Positions 7,205-15,784 of a stretch of 64,000 bases of DNA are shown piece after piece. Origin of the DNA: Melioribacteraceae bacterium 4301-Me (GTDB lineage Bacteria; Bacteroidota; Ignavibacteria; Ignavibacteriales; Melioribacteraceae); contig JBGORM010000001.1 of the NCBI GenBank assembly GCA_041538185.1, positions 62,001 through 126,000 on the forward strand, given 5' to 3'. The notes under the pieces are model-generated. The model made no database searches, was not told where the DNA came from, and saw only the letters and a program-made list of their open reading frames with translations. The position numbers and the translations under genes are program-made. The first letter of the stretch is position 1; every line of letters begins with the position of its first letter.

Positions 7205-7606
7205 TTATAGCTCAATTGATTCAAGTATAGGACACTCATCCGATGAAACCTCTTCATTTACACATTGATCAATAAGTTTCACAAGTACACTTCTAATTTT
7301 TTTCAAATCTTTGATTCTATTATCTATATCTTGCAGCTTATGTTCTGTCAAATGTTTTACATCTCCACATTTTGCCTCTGAATCAATTCTTAACTCAAAT
7401 AATTCTTTAATTTCTCGAAGAGTAAAGCCAAGTTCTTTAGCACGTTTAATAAAAAGCAGCCGCTTTAAATCTGTTTCGTCATAAACTCTGTACTTTGATT
7501 CTGCGCGCTTTGGTTTGGGAAGCAATTTTATTTTTTCATAATAGCGGACAGTCTCGATATTAATTCCCACTTCTTTCGCTAATTGACCCACGAAATATTC
7601 AGCCAT
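7205..7606 (-). CDS. merR: Hg(II)-responsive MerR-family regulator
   Basis: This 133-residue protein begins with a MerR winged helix-turn-helix (VGQLAKEVGINIETVRYYEK) and continues with the long dimerisation helix and metal-binding loop. Three cysteines stand at 80 (AKCGDVKHL), 115 (LIDQCVNEE) and 125 (DECPIL). They match the three mercury ligands of Tn501-type MerR (82, 117, 126) in order and spacing. That pattern separates it from zinc, lead or copper MerR relatives. It is the first gene of the operon merR-merTP-merA, transcribed leftward, and its own promoter has the stretched spacer characteristic of MerR control. Unlike Tn501, merR is co-directional with the resistance genes. Confidence 0.93.
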   Translation of the reverse strand: MAEYFVGQLAKEVGINIETVRYYEKIKLLPKPKRAESKYRVYDETDLKRLLFIKRAKELGFTLREIKELFELRIDSEAKCGDVKHLTEHKLQDIDNRIKDLKKIRSVLVKLIDQCVNEEVSSDECPILESIEL

Positions 7607-7635
7607 TTTAAATTCCTTTTGACTTTCTTATACAA

Positions 7636-7666
7636 ATATAATACGCGTAGTATGGTACGGAGTCAA
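7636..7666 (-). promoter_or_regulatory. MerR-type promoter/operator of the mer operon
   Basis: On the minus strand, TTGACT is followed by a 19-bp spacer beginning CCGTACCATACTACG and then TTATAT. The 19-bp spacing and the CCGTAC half-site next to the -35 match the classical mer operator (TTGACTCCGTAC...). The right half-site is degenerate. Confidence 0.65.
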
Positions 7667-7724
7667 GGAAAAAAAATAATAGGAATGGAAAAAAGAGATA
7701 TAATTTATATCACAAAATGAAAAG

Positions 7725-7883
7725 GGCTGTCTCAAAAGCAGTTTTTTCGTCTCTTGTGGCTTTTTTATCGAGAAGGATATTTTGAATTCAAGTCATTTAC
7801 CACCAAGACTCAAAAGCATAAAGGTTCACAACTGTGTGCCGCAGCATGCATGTGTGCAGCTACAAATAACTTTTGAGATAGCC
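7725..7883. mobile_element. Short terminal-inverted-repeat element, MITE or IS remnant
   Basis: GGCTGTCTCAAAAG at 7725-7738 and CTTTTGAGATAGCC at 7870-7883 are inverted copies (13 of 14 match) about 159 bp apart. This GGCTGTCTCAAAA end is typical of several transposase-bearing insertion sequences. The interior has no open frame for a transposase, so this is a non-autonomous element or decayed remnant. It lies between the merR promoter and the thioredoxin-like gene. Confidence 0.55.
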
Positions 7884-7890
7884 TCGCTTA

Positions 7891-8142
7891 TTAATTACTC
7901 AATGCTTCCGATATTTCTCGGATACTAACTTTTTCATTTTTACAACAATCTAATAAATTGTCGTTTACTACTACAGCTGGGATTTTATTTATCCCATAGC
8001 TTTTTGATTTTTCCAAATTGCTTTTTTCGTTCATGTTATAAATTTTTATTTCATACTTTGAAAAATTACTTTCTACTTCTTTTACTGTTTCATTGCACAA
8101 AGGGCAACCTGCAGTGAAGATTTCTATTTTATTATTTTTCAT
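7891..8142 (-). CDS. Small thioredoxin/glutaredoxin-like protein
   Basis: This 83-residue protein has the start of a thioredoxin fold (KIEIFTAGCPLCNETV) with a CxxC active site at Cys13/Cys16, the cis-proline stretch INKIPAVVVND and a later vicinal pair LLDCC (66/67). AGGAGG lies before the ATG. It is 26 bp downstream of the CsoR/FrmR-like regulator on the same strand, so the two form an operon next to the mer genes. Small redoxins of this kind accompany metal-resistance operons, where they may carry Hg(II) or other thiophilic metal or reduce protein thiols. The specific partner is unknown. Confidence 0.75.
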   Translation of the reverse strand: MKNNKIEIFTAGCPLCNETVKEVESNFSKYEIKIYNMNEKSNLEKSKSYGINKIPAVVVNDNLLDCCKNEKVSIREISEALSN

Positions 8143-8168
8143 GTCAATACCTCCTAATAATTTTAATA

Positions 8169-8522
8169 TTATTTTTGATTTAGCTGATTTAATCTTTCTT
8201 CGATTTTATTTATTTCCGAAATAATGCTTGCTACTTTTTTAATTTCCATCTTAGGGAATTCATTTTGAACTAATTTAATTTTTTCTGCATCAGGACAGTT
8301 GCCTGGGCAAGCATTTACCATCTTAACTATTTTTAATGCCAAATTTTTTCTCAAAACATCCTCCAAAATTCCATGAAAAGTTTTCTGGAAATTAGCTTCA
8401 ATTGCCTTAAACTGAACATAAATTTCTTCTGCATCACGATCATCATCAATCATTTTTTCTATGCCTTCAATCTGTCCTTTTATAATATGAAGCTGCTTTT
8501 TTAATCTTTTTGAATCTTCCAT
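8169..8522 (-). CDS. CsoR/FrmR-like (DUF156) regulator, divergent ligand set
   Basis: This 117-residue all-helical protein has the DUF156 start (RLKKQLHIIKGQIEGIEKMI), as in CsoR, RcnR and FrmR repressors. The usual first-helix cysteine, expected after the DRD near residue 31-36, is absent (DDDRDAEEIYVQ). The conserved His-X3-Cys of the second helix is not clear; the sequence there is FHGILEDVLRKNLA with His50. Instead there is an unusual pair CPGNC (72/76), and the C-terminal tail is longer than in CsoR. It therefore probably senses something other than Cu(I), perhaps a sulfur or thiophilic species. It is in an operon with the small thioredoxin-like gene and divergent from gnd. Confidence 0.8.
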   Translation of the reverse strand: MEDSKRLKKQLHIIKGQIEGIEKMIDDDRDAEEIYVQFKAIEANFQKTFHGILEDVLRKNLALKIVKMVNACPGNCPDAEKIKLVQNEFPKMEIKKVASIISEINKIEERLNQLNQK

Positions 8523-8552
8523 TTCTCACACCTTAAATTGTTGTGGACTAAA

Positions 8553-8581
8553 ATTACAATTATACAGCGGGTGTTTGTCAA
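8553..8581 (-). promoter_or_regulatory. Candidate sigma-70 promoter of the CsoR-like operon
   Basis: On the minus strand TTGACA is followed by 17 bp and TGTAAT, about 31 bp before the start codon. The spacer holds ACACCCGCTGTATAAT, the kind of G/C-rich patch where CsoR-family repressors bind. Confidence 0.45.
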
Positions 8582-8685
8582 GAGAAAAATATTAGTCAAT
8601 AAATTTTTTATTTAGCTTAGAATTGATAGTTAAATCTTAGCTGAATTATGCTGCTGCATAATATCATTAATCAAAGCCTCTTTAA

Positions 8686-8701
8686 TGTCAAATTTCTGAC
8701 A
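8686..8701. promoter_or_regulatory. TGTCA-N6-TGACA motif, candidate Crp/Fnr-type site
   Basis: TGTCA AATTTC TGACA has the same half-sites and spacing as the core of the perfect palindrome at 1309-1328. It is 258 bp before gnd and 164 bp before the CsoR-like gene. Confidence 0.45.
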
Positions 8702-8958
8702 AACAACTTTTACTTTGCTGTCTAAGTTTAGTTAAACAAATTTGAAGATGTTTGCAATTGTAGAGAAATGAGAAGGGATGTAAATATAACTATCAATATT
8801 ATGGTCACAACGATTTTATTTTTTGAATAGAAAATTCGTCAACTAATAATTAAAAGCAAACAAAAATTTATTAGCTTTTTGCATTAGAGTTTAATTTTTG
8901 CTTAATTATTATCAATTGATAAACAAGGTATAAATAATTACTAAAAAGAGAGGTAAGA

Positions 8959-9855
8959 ATGAAAATTGGATTTATTGGGCTCGGTAAAATGGGCTTTAAT
9001 ATGGTGCAACGACTTTTACTTGATAAACACGAAGTTGTTGCGTTTAATCGCGACCAGAGTAAAATAGATGAAATTGCAAAGAAAGGTGCAATTCCTTCTT
9101 ATTCCATAAAAGAGCTAATAAGCAAACTCCCAGATAGAAAGATTATTTGGTTAATGGTTCCATCAGGTAAACCAGTTGACGAAAATCTTGACGTATTATT
9201 AGATCTTCTTAATAAAAATGACATAATAATAGATGGGGGTAATTCATTTTGGAGAGATTCGCAGAGACGCGCTGAGAAGTCTGCAGTAAAAGGTATACAC
9301 TTTATTGATTGTGGGACTAGTGGCGGAATTTGGGGGTTGCAAAATGGTTATTGTTTAATGTACGGTGGTAATAAAGAAGCCGTTGATTTTGTTGAACCTA
9401 TATTCAAATCACTTGCACCTGAAAATGGTTATGTCTACTGCGGACAGTCAGGCACAGGCCATCTAGTTAAAATGGTCCATAATGGAATCGAATACGGAAT
9501 GATGCAAGCTTATGCTGAAGGATTTGAGATACTTCAAAAGTCACCCTATAATATTAATTTAACTAAAGTTGCTGATGCCTGGCAATATGGAAGTGTTATT
9601 AGAAGCTGGCTGCTTGAATTGGCAGTTAAGGCTTTCAAGGAGGACCCAAATTTAGAAAAGTTAAAAGGTTATGTCCAAGATAGCGGCGAAGGAAGATGGA
9701 CGGTCCAAACAGCTATGGATTTCGAAGTACCAGCTCATGTTATTACTGCATCTCTTTTTAATAGATTCCAGTCGAGACAAGAGGATTCTTTTGCAATGAA
9801 AGTTCTTGCTGCGTTGAGAAATCAATTCGGAGGCCATTCTGTGAAGAGTAAGTGA
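8959..9855 (+). CDS. gnd: 6-phosphogluconate dehydrogenase, decarboxylating (short form)
   Basis: This 298-residue enzyme oxidises 6-phosphogluconate to ribulose 5-phosphate and CO2. The N-terminal Rossmann domain has GFIGLGKMG and the nucleotide-binding residues that follow. [14 protein letters not shown] and [11 protein letters not shown] bind substrate, and the catalytic lysine lies in [16 protein letters not shown]. At about 300 residues it is the short GndA/YqeC-like form, not the 470-residue E. coli type. GAGAGG before the ATG is a suitable ribosome-binding site. The downstream zwf and pgl genes complete the oxidative pentose phosphate pathway, but a repeat-flanked four-helix-bundle gene separates gnd from zwf. 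Confidence 0.93.
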   Translation: MKIGFIGLGKMGFNMVQRLLLDKHEVVAFNRDQSKIDEIAKKGAIPSYSIKELISKLPDRKIIWLMVPSGKPVDENLDVLLDLLNKNDIIIDGGNSFWRDSQRRAEKSAVKGIHFIDCGTSGGIWGLQNGYCLMYGGNKEAVDFVEPIFKSLAPENGYVYCGQSGTGHLVKMVHNGIEYGMMQAYAEGFEILQKSPYNINLTKVADAWQYGSVIRSWLLELAVKAFKEDPNLEKLKGYVQDSGEGRWTVQTAMDFEVPAHVITASLFNRFQSRQEDSFAMKVLAALRNQFGGHSVKSK

Positions 9856-9872
9856 GTTTTTGGGTGAAAGAT

Positions 9873-9969
9873 GGTAGTTGGCAGTTTGTAGTTGGCAGTA
9901 GGCAGTTGGCAGTAGGCAGTGGGCAGTTGGCAGTAGGCAGTGGGCAGTTGGCAGTAGGCAGTGGGCAGT
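9873..9969. repeat. Tandem 7-bp repeat array (left arm)
   Basis: About 13 copies of GGCAGTN (N = T, A or G) follow each other, forming a higher-order 21-bp unit of three 7-mers. The array starts 18 bp after the gnd stop and ends 19 bp before the four-helix-bundle gene. The complementary array at 10417-10481 lies on the other side of that gene. Confidence 0.85.
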
Positions 9970-9988
9970 CAAAGTTAGCGGGTTTTAT

Positions 9989-10369
9989 ATGGATAATGAA
10001 AATTCTTTTAGAGATTTGATCGTTTATAAAAAAGCTTTTGAATTAGCAATGGAAATTTTTAAATTGACTAAAACATTTCCTAAGGAAGAATTGTATTCTC
10101 TTTCTGATCAAATAAGAAGGTCTTCTCGTTCTGTTTGTTCTTCTATCGCTGAAGCTTATAGAAAAAGACGATACCCTGCACATTTTATAAGTAAAATTTC
10201 TGACGCAGACATGGAAAATAGTGAGACTATTGTTTGGTTAGATTTTGCAGAAAATTGTGGGTATTTAAAAAAATCAATTAAAATTGAATTAGAAAATAAA
10301 TGTATCGAGATAGGTAAGTTATTAAATCATATGATTATACATCCTGAAAAATACCAAAGGAAAATTTAA
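9989..10369 (+). CDS. Four-helix-bundle protein of the 23S rRNA intervening-sequence (IVP) family
   Basis: This 126-residue, mainly helical protein matches the four-helix-bundle family named for ORFs inside 23S rRNA intervening sequences. It begins [18 protein letters not shown] and continues [20 protein letters not shown], the most conserved part of the family. The family is structurally similar to Avd of diversity-generating retroelements and is thought to bind nucleic acid. There is no good ribosome-binding site, and codon use looks like that of the neighbours. The gene interrupts the gnd-zwf-pgl run and is flanked by inverted arrays of 7-bp repeats, so gene plus repeats look like one inserted cassette. 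Its function here is unknown. Confidence 0.88.
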   Translation: MDNENSFRDLIVYKKAFELAMEIFKLTKTFPKEELYSLSDQIRRSSRSVCSSIAEAYRKRRYPAHFISKISDADMENSETIVWLDFAENCGYLKKSIKIELENKCIEIGKLLNHMIIHPEKYQRKI

Positions 10370-10416
10370 TGAAGAATATTAATTACAAATTAAACTACCA
10401 AAATGCCCCTTGCTCC

Positions 10417-10481
10417 CTGCCCACTGCCAACTGCCCACTGCCCACTGATAACTGCCAACTGCTAACTGCTAACTGCCAACT
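10417..10481. repeat. Tandem 7-bp repeat array (right arm, inverted)
   Basis: About nine copies of CTGCCNA or close variants (CCACTGCCAACTGCCCACTG and similar) are the reverse complement of the array at 9873-9969. Together the arms would pair into a long stem enclosing the four-helix-bundle gene in the transcript. Confidence 0.85.
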
Positions 10482-10523
10482 ATACATTCTCAACTTCAAT
10501 AAAATTGTAAGAAAGGGAAATAA

Positions 10524-12041
10524 ATGAAAAACATAGATAATCACATTTACGTTATTTTTGGTGCATCTGGTGATCTTACAAAAAGAAAATTAGTACCAGC
10601 ACTTTATTCTTTGTATGTGCAAGGGATGCTTCCGGAAAGGTTTGTGCTTCTCGGCACTTCGAGGAGTGAATTCGATGATGATGTATTTCGTAACTATATG
10701 AAAGATGCTATAAAAAAATTCAAAGAAATCGATGATGAGTCAAAAATTGATGAATTTTGTAAAATATTGTTTTATATCCCAATTGGCTTTAACGACAAAT
10801 CCGCTTATATAAAATTAAAAAATAAATTAGATGATTTAAGAAAACAATTCGATATTAATGGTAATACAATTTTTTACCTTTCCACTCCGCCAAGCTTATA
10901 TGGTATAATTCCGCAAAATCTCGCGTCAGTTGGATTAAACAAACAAATTGATGGCTGGAAAAGATTAATTATAGAAAAACCATTTGGTTATGATCTTGAA
11001 TCCGCAATCAAATTAAAAGAACAATTATTAAATAATTGGGAGGAAGAACAACTTTACAGAATTGACCATTACCTTGGTAAAGAAACGGTTCAGAATCTTT
11101 TAGTTACGCGGTTTTCAAATGGAATCTTTGAGCCTCTATGGAATAGAAATTACGTTCATCATATTGAAATAACATCTACAGAAAGCATAGGCGTAGAAAA
11201 AAGAGGCGGCTATTATGAATCTTCTGGCGCATTAAGAGATATGGTACAAAATCATTTGCTTCATATTGTTGGATTAATAGCTATGGAGCCACCTACATCT
11301 GTTGAACCATATGCAATTCGTAATGAGATTCTTAAAGTGTTTCAATCACTTCGACAGTTCAAAAAAGATGATGTAAGAAATAGTGTAATAAGAGGTCAAT
11401 ACACAGCATCAAAAATAAAAAATGAAGTTGTGAAAGGTTACCGTGAAGAAGAAGGAGTTAATCCTGAATCAATTACCGAAACGTATGCAGCACTTAAATT
11501 TTATATTGATAACTGGAGGTGGGGAGGAGTTCCATTTTATGTGCGAACAGGCAAAAGATTACCAACTCGCATAACTGAAGTTGTCATCCATTTTAAACCT
11601 ACTCCACATTTTCTCTTTGCAAAAAAGGAAATGGATAACGCTTGTAATTTATTAATAATAAGAATTCAGCCTGATGAAGGTATATTACTTAAATTTAGTA
11701 TGAAAACCCCAGGCGCAGGCTTCGATGTACAAAATGTGAATATGGATTTTCATTATTCTGACTTAACTAATCAGCGTATTCCACCAGCTTATGAAAGATT
11801 GTTACACGATACAATGAAAGGGGATTCAACTTTATTCCCAAGAACTGAAGAAGTTTTAGAAGCGTGGAAATTTTTAATGCCTGTAATTGAATGCTGGAAA
11901 AATGATAAAAACGTTCCTCTTTACGGATACCCAGCTGGAACTTGGGGACCTAAAAATGCTGATTATCTTATTCAAGATGGAATGGGCTGGCATTATCCGT
12001 GCAAAGATTTGGCAGAAGATGGAGTTTATTGTGAATTATGA
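10524..12041 (+). CDS. zwf: Glucose-6-phosphate 1-dehydrogenase
   Basis: This 505-residue enzyme makes 6-phosphogluconolactone from glucose 6-phosphate with NADP+. The dinucleotide-binding motif IFGASGDLTKRKLVPAL is at residues 10-26. The active-site signature RIDHYLGKETVQN contains the substrate-binding lysine and catalytic histidine region. EKPFG(Y) and the C-terminal beta-sheet domain are present, and the length is normal. GAAAGGGAAA precedes the ATG. The stop overlaps the pgl start by 4 bp (ATGA), so the two are translationally coupled. Confidence 0.96.
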   Translation: MKNIDNHIYVIFGASGDLTKRKLVPALYSLYVQGMLPERFVLLGTSRSEFDDDVFRNYMKDAIKKFKEIDDESKIDEFCKILFYIPIGFNDKSAYIKLKNKLDDLRKQFDINGNTIFYLSTPPSLYGIIPQNLASVGLNKQIDGWKRLIIEKPFGYDLESAIKLKEQLLNNWEEEQLYRIDHYLGKETVQNLLVTRFSNGIFEPLWNRNYVHHIEITSTESIGVEKRGGYYESSGALRDMVQNHLLHIVGLIAMEPPTSVEPYAIRNEILKVFQSLRQFKKDDVRNSVIRGQYTASKIKNEVVKGYREEEGVNPESITETYAALKFYIDNWRWGGVPFYVRTGKRLPTRITEVVIHFKPTPHFLFAKKEMDNACNLLIIRIQPDEGILLKFSMKTPGAGFDVQNVNMDFHYSDLTNQRIPPAYERLLHDTMKGDSTLFPRTEEVLEAWKFLMPVIECWKNDKNVPLYGYPAGTWGPKNADYLIQDGMGWHYPCKDLAEDGVYCEL

Positions 12042-12799
12042 GAGATAAAGGAATAATTAAAGTTTTCCCGGATACAGAAAGTTTAGCTGAGCATGCAGCT
12101 GAATGTCTTATTAAAAAAATCAACAAAAATTTCTCCAACCAAAGCTTTTCGATTGCTCTTTCAGGGGGTACAACTCCTAAAAAAATATTTAGTTGCATAG
12201 CAAGTAAATACTCCGAAAAAATTAATTGGCATAAACTAAAAGTTTTTTTTGGTGATGAGAGATGTGTACACCCAAGCAGTGACGATAGTAATTATAAAAT
12301 GGCGGATGAAACGCTTTTTAAACTTGTTTCAATTCCTAAAAAAAATATTTTTAGAATTAAAGGTGAAAACAAACCCTCCTATGAGGCTTCTCGTTACAGT
12401 AAAATTGTTGCTGAGAATTTACCACTCAAAGATGGATTGCCGCAGTTTGATGTAGTTATGCTCGGCTTAGGCGATGATGGGCATGTCGCTTCAATATTTC
12501 CAAATCAATTAGAGATATTCAATTCAAATAAAATTTACGAAACAGCAGTTCATCCAAGCACTGGACAAAAAAGAATTTCTATAACTGGTAAAATTATCAA
12601 CAACGCTAAGCTTGTAGTTTTTATTGTTACTGGTGAGGGTAAATCAAAAATTCTTTATGAAATACTCACTTTAACTCCTCATAATGTTTCTTATCCAGCT
12701 TCCTTTGTTAACCCTACCGGTGGGGAACTAATCTGGCTGCTTGATGCTGAGGCCTCTAAGTTACTAAATAATAAAATTTCAATTCAAAAAATTTTTTAA
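12038..12799 (+). CDS. pgl: 6-phosphogluconolactonase
   Basis: This 253-residue protein of the DevB/SOL family hydrolyses 6-phosphogluconolactone. It has the family signatures SIALSGGTTPKKIF (phosphate binding), KVFFGDERCVHPSSDDSNYKM and LGLGDDGHVASIFP with the catalytic histidine. It overlaps zwf by 4 bp. With gnd upstream, the window encodes the full oxidative branch of the pentose phosphate pathway. The 289 bp after it show no further gene. Confidence 0.93.
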   Translation: MRDKGIIKVFPDTESLAEHAAECLIKKINKNFSNQSFSIALSGGTTPKKIFSCIASKYSEKINWHKLKVFFGDERCVHPSSDDSNYKMADETLFKLVSIPKKNIFRIKGENKPSYEASRYSKIVAENLPLKDGLPQFDVVMLGLGDDGHVASIFPNQLEIFNSNKIYETAVHPSTGQKRISITGKIINNAKLVVFIVTGEGKSKILYEILTLTPHNVSYPASFVNPTGGELIWLLDAEASKLLNNKISIQKIF

Positions 12800-13088
12800 C
12801 TTCCTTTTAATTAAAATCCCATAGCTGTTATTAATTCTTTACCTATCAAACACCTTGGATTTTTGACTTATTTATATGGATTTTTAAGAATAAACAGCAC
12901 TGAAAAATCATTATTATGTAAATTATAATTTTCTTGATTGAATATTTTATACAATTACGGTGTAAATCTTAACAAGAGAAAATGACTTCTTAATTGTCAT
13001 GCAAAAAAAATAATAAATAAACAATTTATTTTTGCTTTGAAAAAGAGGATTTTATATATTGAATCAGCTTACATAATCTGATTTAATA

Positions 13089-14030
13089 ATGAGAATAATA
13101 AAACCTAAAAGACTTTGCAAAGGTGATGTAATTGGAATAATATCCCCTGCTTCATCGCCTGATGATTATTCTAAAATTAATAAAGGTGTAGAATATTTGG
13201 AGGGATTAGGCTATAGAGTAGAAGTTGGTAAAAATGTAGGGAAAGAAACTGGTTACTTAGCTGGAAACGATAACCAAAGGGCAGATGATTTACATTTGAT
13301 GTTTAAGAATAAACATATCAAAGCAATTTTTTCTGTCAGGGGAGGTTATGGTTCAGCTCGGTTATTAGACAAAATCAATTACAAAATAATTCGCGAAAAT
13401 CCTAAAATTTTTGTTGGCTATAGTGATATAAATGCACTTCAACTCGCATTTTTCCATAAAGTAGGACTAGTAACATTTGCTGGACCAATGGTTGCTGTTG
13501 ATTTTTACAATGAGGTCAGTCCATTTACAGAAGAATTTTTCTGGAAAGTAATAACTTCGGACAAAAAAATAGGTAAGTTAACAAATCCAAACTCTGAAAA
13601 AATATTTGTTTTAAATAAAGGAAGAAGCGAAGGAAAAATTTTAGGTGGTAATTTATCTATTATAACATCGTTAATGGGGACTAAATTTCTTCCAAGCTTT
13701 AGAGAGAGTATTTTGTTATTAGAAGAAATTAACGAAGCGCCGTACAGAATAGATAGAATGTTAAATCAGCTTCGTCTTGCAAACGTATTGAATATTATAA
13801 ATGGGGTTATTTTAGGAAGATTTGTTGATTGCTACGAAACTGACCCAACAAAAAAATCTTTATCACTAAATGATGTAATTATTGAGTATTTTCAGAATAA
13901 AAAAATTCCAGTGGTCTACAATTTTAAACATGGGCACATCAAAGATAATATAACAATACCATTTGGATTAAAATGCATATTAAACGCAAGTAGAAGTTTT
14001 ATCGAAATACCAGAAAGTGCTGTTATTTAA
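13089..14030 (+). CDS. LD-carboxypeptidase (peptidase family S66)
   Basis: This 313-residue serine peptidase belongs to the LdcA/MccF family, which cleaves the L,D bond of the tetrapeptide in murein recycling or hydrolyses related amides. The motif IFSVRGGYGSARLLDKI is followed by the nucleophile elbow VGYSDINAL. The acidic residue region LLLEEINEAPYRIDRML and the histidine region YNFKHGHIKDN complete the Ser-Glu-His set. There is no signal peptide, so a cytoplasmic recycling role is likely. It stands alone between two intergenic gaps. MccF-like self-immunity is a less likely alternative. Confidence 0.88.
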   Translation: MRIIKPKRLCKGDVIGIISPASSPDDYSKINKGVEYLEGLGYRVEVGKNVGKETGYLAGNDNQRADDLHLMFKNKHIKAIFSVRGGYGSARLLDKINYKIIRENPKIFVGYSDINALQLAFFHKVGLVTFAGPMVAVDFYNEVSPFTEEFFWKVITSDKKIGKLTNPNSEKIFVLNKGRSEGKILGGNLSIITSLMGTKFLPSFRESILLLEEINEAPYRIDRMLNQLRLANVLNIINGVILGRFVDCYETDPTKKSLSLNDVIIEYFQNKKIPVVYNFKHGHIKDNITIPFGLKCILNASRSFIEIPESAVI

Positions 14031-14387
14031 TAGCTTGTATTTAACAAATATTTACTTCGTAGAAGTATTTTAATAATTTTCAAAAGCTCCCGCTTATTAA
14101 GCTGCAAAACAGGTCTTTAAAACGTATTCATTAGTTATGTAATTACAGGTTATCGTTTGAAGGTCAGAATTTTTTAATGATAAATTCATGTAAGTTACAA
14201 GCAAATATATTTTTAGACTAATGGTATATTTAGCAGAATCACAAAGTACTTAGTTTATAGAATTCACTCCAATTTATATTCTCTTTTTTAAGAAATTAAA
14301 TTAAAAAGCGTAAAATTTTCTTGCTTTCGCCTCATTTTTAAGTGGTATACTTATTGTTTCCTTTAGACACACTAATTTACCATCATA
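14031..14387. other. Intergenic region before hydG
   Basis: This 357-bp AT-rich gap has one small hairpin near its start (TACTTC-GTA-GAAGTA at 14053-14067, followed by TTTTAATAATTTT) that could be a weak terminator for the LD-carboxypeptidase. I see no gene. Confidence 0.45.
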
Positions 14388-15779
14388 ATGGAATTTATTA
14401 ACGAGAATTACATCGCAAGCCTTATTGACAACGTCAGGCTAAAGAATACTCAGCTGCAAAGTGAAATAATTAACAAAGCAATTGAAGCAAAGGGACTTTC
14501 TTTGAAGGACTGTGCAGCTTTATTAAATATTGATAAGCCTGAACTCTTTGAAAAGCTTTTCACCGCTGCCTATAAAGTTAAAGAAAAAATTTACGGGAAT
14601 CGCTTAGTTTTGTTTGCCCCTCTTTACGTATCAAATCAATGTGTTAATAATTGTCTTTATTGCGCATTTAGAAGAGACAATAAGCAATTAATTAGAAAGA
14701 CGTTATCAATACAAGAAATAAAAGAAGAAACTGAGTTTTTAGTTAAACAAGGACATAAAAGAATTTTGCTGGTGACAGGTGAGCATCCCAAAAAATCAAA
14801 TTTAGATTTTATTGGTGAAGCAATAGAAACAATGTATGATGTTCATGTTAATGGTGGGAACATTAGAAGAATAAATGTAAATACTGCTCCATTATCATTG
14901 GAAGGGTTCAAGACGTTAAAAAGTTTTGGAATAGGTACTTATCAATGTTTTCAAGAGACTTATCATTACAACACTTATGTAAAAATGCATCCTGATGGGC
15001 CGAAGAAAGATTATGCTTGGCGACTTTATGCAATGGATAGGGCACTTCAAGCTGGAATTGATGATGTGGGTATAGGTGTTTTGTTTGGTCTAACTGATTA
15101 TAAATTTGAAACTCTTGCTTTATTAGAACATGCTTTTAATCTTGACAAAAGATACGGTGTAGGTCCACATACCGTTTCAGTCCCTCGTTTAGAACCTGCG
15201 TTAAATGCACCTGTTTCTTACAATCCTCCATTTGTGGTTGACGATTTGTCGTTTAAAAAAATAGTTGCAGTTATTCGTTTAGCCTTACCTTATACTGGTA
15301 TCATTTTAACAACTCGAGAAAGGCCACAGCTTAGGCGGGAACTGTTTGAGATTGGCGTTTCTCAAATTAGTGCAGGTAGCAGAACTTCGCCAGGAGCTTA
15401 TAAAGTGTTAAGTGACTTAAATGATAATTCTCAAAGCGAACAGTTTCAGTTGGGTGACCATAGAACTCTTGATGAAGTTGTAAAAGACTGCTGTGAGTTA
15501 GGATATCTGCCAAGTTTTTGTACTGCATGCTACAGGTCATCGCGTACAGGCGACCGATTTATGAGATTAGCTAAAACTGGTAAAATTGGCAAACTCTGTA
15601 CTCCAAATGCTATTTCCACTTTTAAAGAATATGTTATTGATTATGCTTCGCCGCAGACAAAAACTGCTGCGTTAAAAACCATTGATAACGAAATTCAAAA
15701 AGCTGAAAGCAAAATCAAAAATAAAATATTAAGAATGATTAAAGAAGTTGACGCTGGTCGACGAGACGTTTATTTATAA
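14388..15779 (+). CDS. hydG: [FeFe]-hydrogenase maturase HydG (radical SAM tyrosine lyase)
   Basis: This 463-residue enzyme splits tyrosine to make the CO and CN ligands of the [FeFe]-hydrogenase H-cluster. The radical-SAM motif CVNNCLYC (Cys85/89/92) is of CX3CX2C type within LFAPLYVSNQCVNN. The C-terminal auxiliary-cluster motif is CTACYRSSRTGDRF ... GKLC, giving CX2CX22C, which distinguishes HydG from its relative ThiH. HTVSVPRLEPA and the barrel strands fit the family. It is followed after 5 bp by hydE. Neither HydF nor a hydrogenase catalytic subunit is present in the window. Confidence 0.93.
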   Translation: MEFINENYIASLIDNVRLKNTQLQSEIINKAIEAKGLSLKDCAALLNIDKPELFEKLFTAAYKVKEKIYGNRLVLFAPLYVSNQCVNNCLYCAFRRDNKQLIRKTLSIQEIKEETEFLVKQGHKRILLVTGEHPKKSNLDFIGEAIETMYDVHVNGGNIRRINVNTAPLSLEGFKTLKSFGIGTYQCFQETYHYNTYVKMHPDGPKKDYAWRLYAMDRALQAGIDDVGIGVLFGLTDYKFETLALLEHAFNLDKRYGVGPHTVSVPRLEPALNAPVSYNPPFVVDDLSFKKIVAVIRLALPYTGIILTTRERPQLRRELFEIGVSQISAGSRTSPGAYKVLSDLNDNSQSEQFQLGDHRTLDEVVKDCCELGYLPSFCTACYRSSRTGDRFMRLAKTGKIGKLCTPNAISTFKEYVIDYASPQTKTAALKTIDNEIQKAESKIKNKILRMIKEVDAGRRDVYL

Positions 15780-15784
15780 GGGAT

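Larger units (their letters stand above)
8523..8958. other. Divergent intergenic region, CsoR-like gene / gnd
   Basis: This 436-bp AT-rich spacer holds a candidate promoter for the regulator (8553-8581, minus strand) and a TGTCA-N6-TGACA motif at 8686-8701. I see no gene. Confidence 0.55.

Noticed and set aside
9873..9969. Regular repeats looking like a CRISPR array
   Set aside because: The 7-bp units are contiguous with no unique spacers and there are no cas genes nearby.
9661..9972. Minus-strand open frame (repetitive HCLLPTA peptide)
   Set aside because: It is produced by the tandem GGCAGT repeats and the antisense of gnd.
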